Shown here piece by piece: positions 1 to 9,898 of a stretch of DNA of 64,000 bases (position 1 is its first letter; each line of letters begins with the position of its first letter). The stretch comes from Flavobacterium sp. N502536 (lineage in GTDB: Bacteria; Bacteroidota; Bacteroidia; Flavobacteriales; Flavobacteriaceae). Both the position numbers and the translations under genes were made by a program. The stretch spans positions 1,922,001-1,986,000 of the forward strand of contig NZ_CP110011.1 of assembly GCF_025947345.1 (NCBI RefSeq), read 5' to 3'. The notes beneath the pieces are model-generated. The model was given only the letters and a program-made list of their open reading frames with translations, was not told where the DNA came from and did no database searches.

Positions 1-581
1 ATACTACTAAGTTTGTTTTCCTGACAATAAAGGGATTCTAGTTTAGTGTTTTTAGTCAGATCCAAAACCGTTAGTTGATTTTGTCTTAGGTTTAAACTCC
101 GTAGTTGGAAATTTAGCGAAACATTCAATCCGGTTAACCTATTTACATCGCAGGATAGATTGACAAGCTCTGCATTGTTAGAAACGTCCAGGTTTGTTAG
201 TTGATTGGATCGACAGTTTAAAGTAATAAGATTCCTGTTTTTTGTAACGTCGAGTGTCGTTAAACTATTGTTATTACAGTACAAAGCAGCCAGCAGCGTA
301 TTTTTGGAAACATCCAGACTAGTCAGTTTATTAGAATAACAAGACAAATCTGTTAACGAGACAAAATCCTGAATTCCGGTTAAATCAGAAATATCGCTTG
401 AAATTACATTCAAAGAAGTCAGATTTGAGATTTTTGAAGTAAGTACTTGTCCATCAGTAGCGCCGGAGTCAATCCCTAAAGCGATTAACTTTTTTTCAAA
501 GTTAATGTCAGGGATTGCGGTATATTGAGCATAAATAGAAAAGTTTGCTAACAACAGCAACAAAAGTAGTTTTGTTCTCAT
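1..581 (-). CDS. Secreted leucine-rich-repeat protein (3' part missing)
   Basis: An open frame starts at the ATG on the complement of 579-581 and runs off the left edge without a stop. It begins with a signal peptide (MRTKLLLLLLLANFSIYAQ). After a short linker come leucine-rich repeats of exactly 21 residues with the pattern L-x-x-L-x-C-x-x-N-x-L-T-x-L-D-V-x-x-N. At least five units are visible (for example LTDLSCYSNKLTSLDVSKNT), giving a 63-bp period in the DNA. In flavobacteria such proteins are usually exported and often end in a T9SS sorting domain, but that end lies outside the window. The role is unknown; surface adhesion or protein binding is an inference. It is divergent from the protease at 873. 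Confidence 0.85.
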   Translation of the reverse strand, partial: MRTKLLLLLLLANFSIYAQYTAIPDINFEKKLIALGIDSGATDGQVLTSKISNLTSLNVISSDISDLTGIQDFVSLTDLSCYSNKLTSLDVSKNTLLAALYCNNNSLTTLDVTKNRNLITLNCRSNQLTNLDVSNNAELVNLSCDVNRLTGLNVSLNFQLRSLNLRQNQLTVLDLTKNTKLESLYCQENKLSS

Positions 582-872
582 AGATTAGAGTTAGGATTAG
601 GTCGAACAAGTGTACAAAATACAAATGGTATTTCCTTACGGGAACACGTATTCAGGAACTTATCTTTAAAGTTTAAAAGCCAGAGAATCAATTAGTCGTT
701 TTTTTAAAGAGGTTAATGAGATCAGATTTTTTGATACGGAAGGGATTACAAGGTTCTTAAGGTTTCTTAAATGTTAAGGCAAAAATCATAAGACAGTGTT
801 AATCGTTAGTTTTATGTAACAAAAAATCATAATTTAGGCGCATATTTAACTTTACAATATTTATTTAGATAC

Positions 873-2507
873 ATGAGACCTATAAAATCCCTCAAATTAT
901 CTGCTTTTGCATTAATCGTTTTAGCAGGTTGCAGCACCACTATGCAAGCGCAAACATCGGCAACAAAAGAATTTATTAAAGCTCCTTTAGCCGTTGTTAA
1001 AAAAGCCCCTGTTAGCGAAAATGAATTAAAAAGATGGAGCCATCTTGATCTAATCAAAGATTCGATTCCGGGAATGAGTGTCGATAGGGCTTACGCTGAA
1101 TTATTGCAAGGCAAAACAGGACAAAAAGTGATCGTCGGAATTGTAGATTCGGGTGTCGATATCGAACATGAAGATCTAAAAGGGATGATCTGGACCAATC
1201 CTAAAGAAATACCGGGTAACGGAATCGACGATGACAAAAACGGATTTGTGGATGACATTCACGGGTGGAATTTTCTTGGAGACGCTATTCACGAAAATCT
1301 CGAACTGACACGTGTCGTTAAAAAAGGCGATGATGGATCTGCCGAATACAAAGAGGCTTTGGCGCAGTATACTAAAAAATACGAAGATGCCTTACAAGAT
1401 AAACAACAAGCCGATTTTTTACTTGAAGTTCATAAAACAATACAAAAAGAACTCAATAAAACGACCTATAAATTAGAAGACTTAAGTACCATAACTTCTA
1501 CAGATTCACGAGTTTCTCAGAGCAGAGATATCATGACTCAGGTTTTGACAAATGCCGGGCCAACTTTTGATCCTGATACAGAGTTAAAAGAATATAGTAA
1601 ACAGGTTTACGATCAGTTAAACTACAACTTAAACAAAGAATACGACGGTAGAAAAATCGTAGGAGATAATCCTGAGGACATTAAAAACACAAATTATGGA
1701 AATAATATTGTTTTTGGACCAGATAAAGAGGAAGCACTTCACGGAACGCACGTAGCCGGAATTATTGCACAAATTCGTGGAAATGCTTTGGGAGGAGACG
1801 GAGTTACTAACAATGTAGAAATCCTGACCGTAAGAGCCGTTCCGGATGGTGATGAGTACGACAAAGATATTGCTTTGGCGATTCGTTATGCTGTAGACAA
1901 TGGAGCAAAAGTAATCAACGGAAGTTTTGGAAAAAGCTTTTCTCCTCATAAAAAATGGGTTTATGACGCGATAAAATATGCGGCCAAAAAAGATGTTTTA
2001 ATCGTGCATGCAGCCGGAAACGATGGTTATAATATTGATGAAACAAAAAACATCAACTATCCGAATGATTCAGAAGACAACGTCAAAGAATTTGCGAATA
2101 ACCTGATTACAATCGGAGCACTTAATAAAGAATATGGAGAAACTGTTGTGGCAGGATTTTCAAACTTTGGAAAAATAAACGTAGATGTTTTTGCTCCGGG
2201 TGAAGAAATTTATGCAACGGTGCCAAACAACAAATACAAATACCTGCAAGGAACTTCAATGGCGTCTCCAAATGCTGCCGGTGTTGCTGCATTGATTCGT
2301 TCGTATTATCCAAAATTAAAAGCAGCTCAGGTAAAACAAATTTTAATGGATTCAGGAGTTGCACTTCCATCAAAGGTAGTTTTAGGTACAAACCCAAATC
2401 CGGAAGCAAAACCGGTGGCTGTTTCTTCAGCAGAATCTTCAAGAACTGCTAAAATGGTCAACGCCTATAATGCTTTATTGATGGCCGAAAAAATGTCAAA
2501 AAAATAA
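873..2507 (+). CDS. S8 (subtilisin-like) serine protease, lipoprotein
   Basis: A 544-residue secreted peptidase of the subtilisin family. The N-terminus is a signal peptide with a lipobox (LAGC, Cys20), so it is probably anchored in the envelope. The catalytic triad is visible: Asp92 (GIVDSGVD), His293 (HGTHVAG) and Ser462 (GTSMASP), with the oxyanion Asn383 (AAGNDG). The Asp-His interval is about 200 residues, far longer than in classical subtilisin. It contains a charged, helix-rich insert at about residues 130-285, as seen in many Bacteroidota S8 peptidases. The substrate is unknown; general extracellular proteolysis is inferred. The next gene encodes an M1 peptidase on the same strand, so the two may serve peptide scavenging together. 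Confidence 0.9.
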   Translation: MRPIKSLKLSAFALIVLAGCSTTMQAQTSATKEFIKAPLAVVKKAPVSENELKRWSHLDLIKDSIPGMSVDRAYAELLQGKTGQKVIVGIVDSGVDIEHEDLKGMIWTNPKEIPGNGIDDDKNGFVDDIHGWNFLGDAIHENLELTRVVKKGDDGSAEYKEALAQYTKKYEDALQDKQQADFLLEVHKTIQKELNKTTYKLEDLSTITSTDSRVSQSRDIMTQVLTNAGPTFDPDTELKEYSKQVYDQLNYNLNKEYDGRKIVGDNPEDIKNTNYGNNIVFGPDKEEALHGTHVAGIIAQIRGNALGGDGVTNNVEILTVRAVPDGDEYDKDIALAIRYAVDNGAKVINGSFGKSFSPHKKWVYDAIKYAAKKDVLIVHAAGNDGYNIDETKNINYPNDSEDNVKEFANNLITIGALNKEYGETVVAGFSNFGKINVDVFAPGEEIYATVPNNKYKYLQGTSMASPNAAGVAALIRSYYPKLKAAQVKQILMDSGVALPSKVVLGTNPNPEAKPVAVSSAESSRTAKMVNAYNALLMAEKMSKK

Positions 2508-2568
2508 CGAAAACCAAATATTAATTTAATGGAAGAGTGTGAGCTCTTCCATTTTGATTGAAATAACA

Positions 2569-4449
2569 ATGCGAAAAATTATACTATTATCTTTTTTGAG
2601 TTTGGGTTTAAACTCAGCATTTGCACAAAGTGCACCTTATTGGCAACAGCATGTGGATTACAAAATGGAAGTATCCATGGATGTAAAGAATTATCAATAC
2701 AAAGGAAAACAAGAGTTGGTGTACACCAACAATTCTCCTGATACGTTGAGAAAAGTTTTTTATCATTTGTTTTTAAATGCATTTCAGCCGGGAAGTGAAA
2801 TGGATGCGCGTTTGCATACTATAAAAGATCCCGATGGAAGAATGGTGTCTAAAGTGAAAGGTGCGGATGGAAAAGAAACCAAACAAAGCCGAATCGAAAC
2901 TTTAAAACCAAATGAAATTGGCTATTTAAAAATTTCAGATTTTAAACAAGATGGAGTTTCAGCACAAACAAGAGTTTCCGGAACTATTCTAGAAGTGACT
3001 TTGGCGAAACCAATTTTACCAAATTCTAAAACGACATTTACCTTAGATTTTGACGGACAGGTTCCGGTTCAGGTTCGTCGTACAGGACGTAACAATTCAG
3101 AAGGAGTAGAATTGTCAATGTCGCAATGGTACCCAAAATTAGCCGAATTTGATTTCGAAGGCTGGCATGCAGATCCGTACATCGCGAGAGAATTTCACGG
3201 AGTTTGGGGTAATTTTGATGTAAAAATTACAATCGACAAAGACTATACAATTGGTGGTTCAGGATATTTACAAGATAAAAATCAAATTGGTCATGGTTAT
3301 GAAGATGCGGGTGTAACTGTTACTTACCCAAAGAAAACAAAAACATTGACATGGCATTTTATTGCGCCAAATGTTCACGATTTTACCTGGGCAGCTGACA
3401 AAGAATACACGCACGATATTGTAAAAGGACCAAATGATGTTGATTTGCATTTCTTCTACAAAAACAATCCAAAAACAACCGCAAATTGGAAACAATTAGA
3501 GCCTTTAATGGTTAAAGTAATGGATTATTACAACCACAGAGTTGGAGCGTATCCGTACAAACAATACTCTTTTATTCAGGGTGGCGACGGTGGAATGGAG
3601 TATGCAATGTGTACTTTGATGCTTGGAAACGGAACTCTTGAAGGAATTTTAGGAACAGCAACTCATGAACTTGGACATTCCTGGTTTCAGCATATCTTAG
3701 CTTCAAACGAATCAAAACACCCTTGGATGGATGAAGGTTTTACAACGTACATCGAAGACAGCGCTTTGAACGAACTGAAAGGTGATAAAAAAGAAGTAAA
3801 TCCTTTTGTTGGAAATTACAAATCGTATTACAGTTTGGTAAATTCTGGTAAAGAACAGCCACAAACTACTCATGGAGACCGTTATGACGAAAACCGTCCG
3901 TACAGCATTTCCTCTTATGTAAAAGGAAGTCTTTTTCTTTCTCAGTTAGAATATGTAATTGGAAAAGACAATGTAGATGCTACTTTGAAAAGATATTTTA
4001 ACGATTTTAAATTCAAGCACCCGACTCCAAATGACATCAAAAGATCAGCAGAGAGAGTTTCAGGAGCAGAATTAGATTGGTATTTAGTTGATTGGACGGG
4101 AACAACCAATACGATCGATTATGGGATTAAGGATGTAGCCGATAACGCTGGAAAAACCAATATCACTTTAGAAAGAATCGGAAGAATGCCAATGCCGATT
4201 GATTTAACAGTTGAATATACAGATGGTACTTCTGAGAGCTTCTACATTCCATTAAGAATGATGAACTTCATTAAGCCAAATCCAAACCCGAATGTAAAAA
4301 GAACGGTTTTAGACGACTGGGCTTGGGCACAATCTAACTATAGTTTTACAATAGACAAAAACAAAACAGCCATCAAAAAAATCACAATTGATCCAAGCGG
4401 ATTAATGGCGGATGTAAAAGCGGCAAACAATGTTTATGAAGTGAAATAA
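2569..4449 (+). CDS. Secreted M1-family metallopeptidase (aminopeptidase N-like)
   Basis: A 626-residue zinc metallopeptidase. The zinc-binding motif is HELGH (366-370), followed after exactly 18 residues by the third ligand Glu389 in WMDEGF, which is the M1 pattern HEXXH-X18-E. The family exopeptidase motif GxMEN appears as GGMEY, a variant that could alter recognition of the substrate N-terminus. The start was set at ATG 2569 because MRKIILLSFLSLGLNSAFAQ is then a clean signal peptide. An upstream in-frame GTG (2539) would add ten unrelated residues. It probably acts in the periplasm or outside the cell, trimming peptides made by proteases such as the S8 enzyme just upstream. A strong hairpin follows at 4468. 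Confidence 0.9.
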   Translation: MRKIILLSFLSLGLNSAFAQSAPYWQQHVDYKMEVSMDVKNYQYKGKQELVYTNNSPDTLRKVFYHLFLNAFQPGSEMDARLHTIKDPDGRMVSKVKGADGKETKQSRIETLKPNEIGYLKISDFKQDGVSAQTRVSGTILEVTLAKPILPNSKTTFTLDFDGQVPVQVRRTGRNNSEGVELSMSQWYPKLAEFDFEGWHADPYIAREFHGVWGNFDVKITIDKDYTIGGSGYLQDKNQIGHGYEDAGVTVTYPKKTKTLTWHFIAPNVHDFTWAADKEYTHDIVKGPNDVDLHFFYKNNPKTTANWKQLEPLMVKVMDYYNHRVGAYPYKQYSFIQGGDGGMEYAMCTLMLGNGTLEGILGTATHELGHSWFQHILASNESKHPWMDEGFTTYIEDSALNELKGDKKEVNPFVGNYKSYYSLVNSGKEQPQTTHGDRYDENRPYSISSYVKGSLFLSQLEYVIGKDNVDATLKRYFNDFKFKHPTPNDIKRSAERVSGAELDWYLVDWTGTTNTIDYGIKDVADNAGKTNITLERIGRMPMPIDLTVEYTDGTSESFYIPLRMMNFIKPNPNPNVKRTVLDDWAWAQSNYSFTIDKNKTAIKKITIDPSGLMADVKAANNVYEVK

Positions 4450-4467
4450 TCTTCATCTTAGCATATA

Positions 4468-4509
4468 AAAGTCTCGTTTGGAATTTATTTCTAAACGAGA
4501 CTTTTTATT
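4468..4509. terminator. Rho-independent terminator after the M1 peptidase
   Basis: Perfect 12-bp inverted repeat (AAAGTCTCGTTT at 4468-4479, complement at 4493-4504) with a 13-nt loop, followed by T-rich sequence. Confidence 0.85.
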
Positions 4510-4607
4510 TAATAGCCTTTGTGTGATAAAGAAGAGAGGCTAAAAAGAATTGAAAACCGGCATCCATTAACGCTGCCAGTAAAAACCGTGGGCAAATTAA
4601 AACCATA

Positions 4608-4636
4608 AAAAAAACGCACAAATTGTGCGTTTTTAT
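4608..4636 (-). terminator. Terminator of the threonine dehydrogenase gene
   Basis: Arms AAAACGCACAA (4611-4621) and TTGTGCGTTTT (4623-4633) form a perfect 11-bp inverted repeat around one base. A T-run follows in the minus-strand direction. It lies just past the stop of the gene ending at 4654. Confidence 0.8.
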
Positions 4637-4653
4637 ATTTTGTAGGCAGCTTA

Positions 4654-5592
4654 TTATCCTAAATGCTCTAACATGTCTTTGGTCATCGATTCCAGATCAA
4701 AAGTATGTTTCCAGTCCCAGTCTTGTCTTGCCTCAGTATCGTCAATACTTGCCGGCCAGCTGTCCGCAATTTTCTGACGGAAATCAGGATTGTACGTTAT
4801 TTCGAAATCAGGAATATGTTTTTTAATTTCAGCAGCAATTTCAGTAGGAGTAAAACTCATTGCAGCCAAATTGTAGGAGGAATGTATTTTGATTTTCTCT
4901 GCCGGTGCTTTCATAATGTTAATGGTCGCATCAATCGCGTCATCCATATACATCATTGGCATTTTTGTTTCAGAAGATAAAAAGCATTCGTATTTTTTAT
5001 CGGCGATAGCCTTGTAGAAAATATCAACAGCATAATCTGTAGTTCCGCCACCAGGAGGCGTCGACCAGCTGATTAAACCAGGATAACGGATGCTTCGTAC
5101 ATCAACACCATAAATGTTATGGTAGTATTCGCACCATCTTTCTCCGGCTTGTTTACTAATTCCATAAACAGTAGAAGGTTCCATTACCGTATATTGAGGG
5201 GTATTTTCTTTAGGAGTAGTAGGTCCAAAAACAGCAATACTCGAAGGCCAGAAAATCTTCTGTACCTTTTTGGCTTTTGCTAAATTTAAAACGTGAAATA
5301 ATGAATTCATGTTCAGATCCCAGGCAAATGCAGGGTTTTTCTCGGCTGTAGCCGACAAAAGCGCCGCCATCAAATAAATATCAGTAATTTTATGTACTTC
5401 AACAAGATGTTCGATTTGGTTGAAATCTAAAGCATTGACCACTTCAAACGGACCAGAATTAACAACGTCAGTATTTAATTTTCTAATGTCAGAAGCAATA
5501 ACATTGTCTGTTCCGTATAGTTTGCGCAGTTTTTGGGTTAGTTCTGTCCCAATTTGACCACAGGCACCAATGATTAATATTTTTGGATTCAT
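4654..5592 (-). CDS. tdh: L-threonine 3-dehydrogenase, short-chain (SDR/epimerase-like) type
   Basis: A 312-residue NAD-dependent enzyme with an N-terminal Rossmann motif GACGQIG, a catalytic YGISK (YxxxK) and the segment WPSSIAVFGP. The whole sequence resembles the UDP-galactose-epimerase-like threonine dehydrogenase described from psychrophilic Flavobacterium, which oxidises L-threonine to 2-amino-3-ketobutyrate. It does not resemble the zinc-dependent Tdh of E. coli. The start at 5592 (MNPKILIIGACG) was preferred to a longer frame from 5637. The fold normally begins there, and a -7 promoter element (5618-5625) lies inside the longer version. No kbl (ketobutyrate ligase) gene is adjacent. 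A sugar-nucleotide epimerase is the alternative, judged less likely. Confidence 0.85.
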   Translation of the reverse strand: MNPKILIIGACGQIGTELTQKLRKLYGTDNVIASDIRKLNTDVVNSGPFEVVNALDFNQIEHLVEVHKITDIYLMAALLSATAEKNPAFAWDLNMNSLFHVLNLAKAKKVQKIFWPSSIAVFGPTTPKENTPQYTVMEPSTVYGISKQAGERWCEYYHNIYGVDVRSIRYPGLISWSTPPGGGTTDYAVDIFYKAIADKKYECFLSSETKMPMMYMDDAIDATINIMKAPAEKIKIHSSYNLAAMSFTPTEIAAEIKKHIPDFEITYNPDFRQKIADSWPASIDDTEARQDWDWKHTFDLESMTKDMLEHLG

Positions 5593-5902
5593 TTTTTGAA
5601 TGGTTTTTTTAGAGAGACAAATATAACGTTTCCTCAATTATTTTTACTTTTCAGAAGGACAAATTATAAATTTAACAATGATAAAGATTCTTTTTTAGAT
5701 TATTCGTTGTTAGACAGGGAGCGTAGATCAAAATTTATAAGTATTTTCGATCAGGAATTCGCGGTTTTTTGATAAGTCTTACAAACAGGAATTTGCAAAT
5801 TCAGAATCCGCTACCCGTTGACAGATAAAGTAATTTGTATCAGAAATCAGAATTCGTAATTGTAAAATTACTTTGTAACTTTGTAGCTTAATGTTTTACC
5901 AA
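5593..5902. other. Intergenic region between tdh and the mfd-upstream lipoprotein
   Basis: About 310 bases without a convincing gene. It holds a minus-strand -7 element for tdh (5618-5625) and a plus-strand TAACTTTG -7 element (5876-5883) that would start transcription near 5889. No tRNA or strong hairpin was seen. Confidence 0.6.
5618..5625 (-). promoter_or_regulatory. -7 promoter element for tdh
   Basis: The minus strand reads TATATTTG, a perfect match to the Bacteroidota -7 consensus TAnnTTTG, 26 nt upstream of the chosen ATG. No well-spaced TTG -33 box was found, so this rests on one element. Confidence 0.5.
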
Positions 5903-6529
5903 ATGAAATATAAGATATCTCTTTTTCTACTGTTTGTTTTTGTATTGAATTCATGTCAGAATGAAGATGAAAAGCGCCGTGCTGAAAACGAAAAAGAAGC
6001 CAAAAAAAACGAAGTCATTTTTAATAAGATCAATAAAGGCTGGGATTTTATCGATGAGCCTATTAACGAAATTTCGGAACAAAAAGTGAATTCGTGGAAC
6101 GAATGGCGTGACTTTTTAAAAGAACTCGGAGATAAGCCAAGAAAAACTATTGGAGCCTTTCAAAAGAAATCAACCGCGATTTCCAAAAAAGTAATGGCTT
6201 TAAACAATAACATTCCTGCGGAGTTTAATATCCCACAGGTCAGAAGCCGAATTTCTATTCTGATTACAAAAGTCAGAATGATGGATTTGTTTATTCACCT
6301 GAATCAGATTCCGTCAGATAAAGTAACATTTTTAATTGGGGAGATCAACAAAGAACTGGTTTCATTAGAAAGACAGATGGATCTTATTATGGTAAAAAGT
6401 AAAATTCCAAAAGAAGAAGGAGAGGAAGAGTTCTTAAAAATGTTAGATACAACACGTGCTATTCCAAATGCTGGCACAGCTCCCATTCCGGTAAAAAATA
6501 TAGATCCAAACACACCAAAAGTTGAGTAA
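5903..6529 (+). CDS. Small lipoprotein of unknown function, overlapping mfd
   Basis: I do not recognise a family. The product is about 208 residues, with a lipoprotein signal (MKYKISLFLLFVFVLNSC, lipobox LNSC) followed by a highly charged stretch rich in Glu and Lys, then a mostly helical body. A tract near the C-terminus carries prolines (PIPVKNIDPNTPK). The ATG at 5903 is preferred to 5891 because the TAACTTTG element at 5876-5883 puts the transcript start almost on 5891. The stop overlaps the start of mfd by 8 bases, so the two are co-transcribed and possibly translationally coupled. That does not by itself imply a role in repair, since the product is probably periplasmic. Confidence 0.75.
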   Translation: MKYKISLFLLFVFVLNSCQNEDEKRRAENEKEAKKNEVIFNKINKGWDFIDEPINEISEQKVNSWNEWRDFLKELGDKPRKTIGAFQKKSTAISKKVMALNNNIPAEFNIPQVRSRISILITKVRMMDLFIHLNQIPSDKVTFLIGEINKELVSLERQMDLIMVKSKIPKEEGEEEFLKMLDTTRAIPNAGTAPIPVKNIDPNTPKVE

Positions 6530-9500
6530 AAACGCCTTATATACCCTGTACGATAATCTGCCAAAAAATCAGCAGATTGCTACACAATTACTGGAGCAGA
6601 AGCAAATAAAAATGCATCTTAACGGATTGTTAGGGTCGGCGGTTTCATTTGTTATACGTGCCGTTTTCAAAAAAGCGGAATTGCCTTTTTTGGTGATTTT
6701 AGACAACAAAGAAGAGGCTGCTTATTATCTGAACGATCTCGAACAAATGATCGGAGAACAGGACGTATTGTTTTATCCTGCGTCATTCCGTCGTCCGTAT
6801 CAAATTGACGAAACCGATAATGCCAATGTGCTGCTTCGTGCTGAGGTTTTAAACCGAATTAATTCCCGTAAAAAACCTGCCGTAATTGTCACCTATCCGG
6901 AAGCCCTTTTTGAGAAAGTGGTTACCCGAAGAGAACTGGATAAAAACACATTGAAAGTCGCTTTGAACGATAAAATTTCGATCGATTTTATCAACGAAGT
7001 TTTGTTTGAATATGAGTTTAAAAGAGTCGATTTTATTACCGAACCGGGAGAATTCTCTGTTCGTGGAGGAATTGTAGATGTATTTTCGTTTTCAAACGAT
7101 CATCCTTATCGAATAGAGTTTTTTGGGAATGAAGTAGACAGCATCAGAAGTTTTGATGTTGAAACCCAATTATCGGTAGAAACGCACAAAAAAATTACAA
7201 TAATCCCGAATGTCGAGAACAAGCTTTTTCAGGAGAACAGAGAGAGTTTCCTGGATTATATTGCAGAACATACCGTATTGTTTGTTCAAAACACCGACGG
7301 GCTTCTCAATCAGTTAGACAAACAATTTGCCAGAGCTGAAGAAGCTTTTGAGAAACTTTCAAAAGAAATAAAACATGCTGAACCTGAAAAGCTATTCTTA
7401 AATCAAAGTTCGTTTATCAAACGGGCGTTAGATTTTTCGATAGTAGAGCTGGCTTCAAAACCTGTTTTTAAAACCACAAAAACATTCGAATTTCATATTC
7501 ACCCTCAGCCTTCCTTCAACAAACAATTTGATTTGCTGTTGAACAATCTGAGCGACAATCATTTTAACGGATATAAAAACTATTTGTTTTGTTCGAATGA
7601 AACTCAGGCCAAACGTTTTCATGATATTTTCGAAACTTTAGACGAAGCCAATTCCGAGAACATTCGAAAACAATATCATACCGTTGTATTGCCATTGTTT
7701 CAGGGATTCATTGATGAAGAAAGTCAAATTACAGCCTATACCGATCACCAGATTTTTGAGCGTTATCATAAATTTAATATCAAAAATGGTTATTCGAAAA
7801 AGCAGAATATTACCCTTAAGGAATTAACTGCGCTTTCGGTGGGTGATTATGTAACGCATATCGATCACGGAATTGGGAAATTTGGCGGCCTGCAGAAAAT
7901 TCAGGTCGAAGGCAAAACGCAGGAAGCCATAAAACTGGTTTATGCGGATAACGATATAGTGTATGTAAGCATTCACTCGCTTCATAAAATTTCAAAATAC
8001 AACGGAAAAGACGGAACTCCTCCGAAAATCTATAAACTAGGATCGAACGCCTGGAAAGTTTTAAAACAAAAAACCAAAGCGCGTGTCAAACATATTGCGT
8101 TCAATTTGATTCAATTGTACGCCAAACGACGCTTGGAAAAAGGGTTTCAGTTTGCACCGGACAGTTATTTGCAAAACGAATTAGAAAGTTCGTTTATATA
8201 CGAAGACACGCCGGATCAAACCAAATCGACACAAGAGGTTAAAGCCGACATGGAGAGCGATCGCCCAATGGACCGTTTGGTTTGTGGCGACGTAGGTTTC
8301 GGAAAAACTGAGGTGGCGATTCGTGCGGCGTTTAAGGCGGTAGACAATAGTAAACAGGTGGCGGTTTTGGTTCCGACTACTATTTTGGCTTATCAGCATT
8401 ACCGCACTTTTTCAGAACGATTGAAAGACATGCCGGTTACCATTGGTTACATGAACCGATTTAGAACGGCCAAACAAAAAGCACAAACCTTAAAAGATTT
8501 AGCAGAAGGGAAGCTTGATATTGTTATTGGAACCCATCAGTTAGTCAATAAAAATGTAGTTTTTAAAGACCTTGGTTTATTGATTGTCGACGAGGAACAA
8601 AAGTTTGGAGTAAACGTAAAAGACAAACTTAAAACAATTGCCGCCAATGTAGATACCCTGACCTTAACGGCAACGCCAATCCCGAGAACGCTGCAGTTTT
8701 CATTAATGGCAGCAAGGGATTTATCGGTTATTACGACGCCTCCGCCGAACCGATATCCTATTGAAACAAATGTGGTTGGGTTTAATGAAGAAGTAATCCG
8801 TGATGCAATTTCATATGAAATTCAGCGAAACGGACAGGTTTTCTTTATCAACAACCGAATCGAAAATATAAAAGAAGTGGCCGGAATGATTCAGCGTTTG
8901 GTTCCAAATGCTAGAGTCGGAATTGGTCACGGACAAATGGAAGGAGCCAAACTCGAAGAATTAATGTTGGGCTTCATGAATGGAGATTTTGATGTTTTGG
9001 TAGCGACAACCATCATCGAAAGTGGTCTGGATGTACCCAATGCCAACACGATTTTCATCAACAATGCCAACAACTTCGGACTGTCCGATCTGCATCAAAT
9101 GCGAGGCAGGGTAGGGCGAAGCAATAAAAAAGCATTCTGTTATTTCATCTGTCCGCCATACTCATCCATGACCGAAGATGCCAGAAAACGTATTCAGGCT
9201 TTGGAGCAGTTTAGCGAACTCGGAAGCGGTTTTAACATTGCGATGAAAGATCTTGAAATACGTGGTGCAGGAGATTTATTGGGTGGGGAACAAAGTGGTT
9301 TCATCAATGAAATTGGATTTGATACCTACCAAAAAATCATGAACGAGGCGATCGAAGAATTGAAGGAAAATGAATTCAAAGATTTGTATCCGGAAGAAAA
9401 TGATATTGAAACCAAAGAATATGTAAAAGATTTACAAATCGATACCGATTTTGAGTTGTTGTTTTCTGATGAATACATCAATAACGTTACGGAGCGTCTG

Positions 9501-9887
9501 AGTTTATACAACGAGCTGGGTGGTGTGAAAAACGAACAGGAACTTGTGGTATTTCAAAATAAATTAATTGACCGTTTTGGTCCGATGCCGCCGCGTGCCA
9601 ATGCGTTGATGAATAGTATTCGCATCAAATGGATTGCGACAAGCGTGGGTATTGAGAAACTGGTGATGAAAAAAGGAAAAATGATTGGTTATTTCGTTTC
9701 AGACCAGCAATCAGATTACTACCAGTCCAAACGTTTCCATAAAGTGATCAAATTTGTACAAACCCATAGTAATCTTTGTCAGATGAAAGAAAAACAAACA
9801 CCTAATGGTTTGCGTCTTTTATTGACTTTTGACAATGTAAAATCGACCAAACGAGCGTTGGAATTGATGGAATTACTGGGAGAGTAA
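6522..9887 (+). CDS. mfd: Transcription-repair coupling factor Mfd
   Basis: A 1121-residue DNA translocase that removes RNA polymerase stalled at lesions and recruits UvrAB. The order is as in the family: a UvrB-like N-terminal module, an RNA-polymerase-interacting (CarD-like) domain at roughly 440-510, then a superfamily 2 helicase core. The core has Walker A GDVGFGKT (589-596) and the box DEEQ (690-693). The translocation motif region RGAGDLLGGEQSG and a C-terminal D7 domain follow. Full length for the family. The reading frame opens with TTG at 6522, overlapping the upstream lipoprotein by 8 bases. The first in-frame ATG (6615) would remove 31 residues, so TTG is preferred. A terminator hairpin follows at 9899. 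Confidence 0.95.
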   Translation: MSKNALYTLYDNLPKNQQIATQLLEQKQIKMHLNGLLGSAVSFVIRAVFKKAELPFLVILDNKEEAAYYLNDLEQMIGEQDVLFYPASFRRPYQIDETDNANVLLRAEVLNRINSRKKPAVIVTYPEALFEKVVTRRELDKNTLKVALNDKISIDFINEVLFEYEFKRVDFITEPGEFSVRGGIVDVFSFSNDHPYRIEFFGNEVDSIRSFDVETQLSVETHKKITIIPNVENKLFQENRESFLDYIAEHTVLFVQNTDGLLNQLDKQFARAEEAFEKLSKEIKHAEPEKLFLNQSSFIKRALDFSIVELASKPVFKTTKTFEFHIHPQPSFNKQFDLLLNNLSDNHFNGYKNYLFCSNETQAKRFHDIFETLDEANSENIRKQYHTVVLPLFQGFIDEESQITAYTDHQIFERYHKFNIKNGYSKKQNITLKELTALSVGDYVTHIDHGIGKFGGLQKIQVEGKTQEAIKLVYADNDIVYVSIHSLHKISKYNGKDGTPPKIYKLGSNAWKVLKQKTKARVKHIAFNLIQLYAKRRLEKGFQFAPDSYLQNELESSFIYEDTPDQTKSTQEVKADMESDRPMDRLVCGDVGFGKTEVAIRAAFKAVDNSKQVAVLVPTTILAYQHYRTFSERLKDMPVTIGYMNRFRTAKQKAQTLKDLAEGKLDIVIGTHQLVNKNVVFKDLGLLIVDEEQKFGVNVKDKLKTIAANVDTLTLTATPIPRTLQFSLMAARDLSVITTPPPNRYPIETNVVGFNEEVIRDAISYEIQRNGQVFFINNRIENIKEVAGMIQRLVPNARVGIGHGQMEGAKLEELMLGFMNGDFDVLVATTIIESGLDVPNANTIFINNANNFGLSDLHQMRGRVGRSNKKAFCYFICPPYSSMTEDARKRIQALEQFSELGSGFNIAMKDLEIRGAGDLLGGEQSGFINEIGFDTYQKIMNEAIEELKENEFKDLYPEENDIETKEYVKDLQIDTDFELLFSDEYINNVTERLSLYNELGGVKNEQELVVFQNKLIDRFGPMPPRANALMNSIRIKWIATSVGIEKLVMKKGKMIGYFVSDQQSDYYQSKRFHKVIKFVQTHSNLCQMKEKQTPNGLRLLLTFDNVKSTKRALELMELLGE

Positions 9888-9898
9888 TATAAAAAACG

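Noticed and set aside
2539..2568. GTG start ten codons upstream of the M1 peptidase
   Set aside because: The ATG at 2569 gives a clean signal peptide and the extra residues have no such character.
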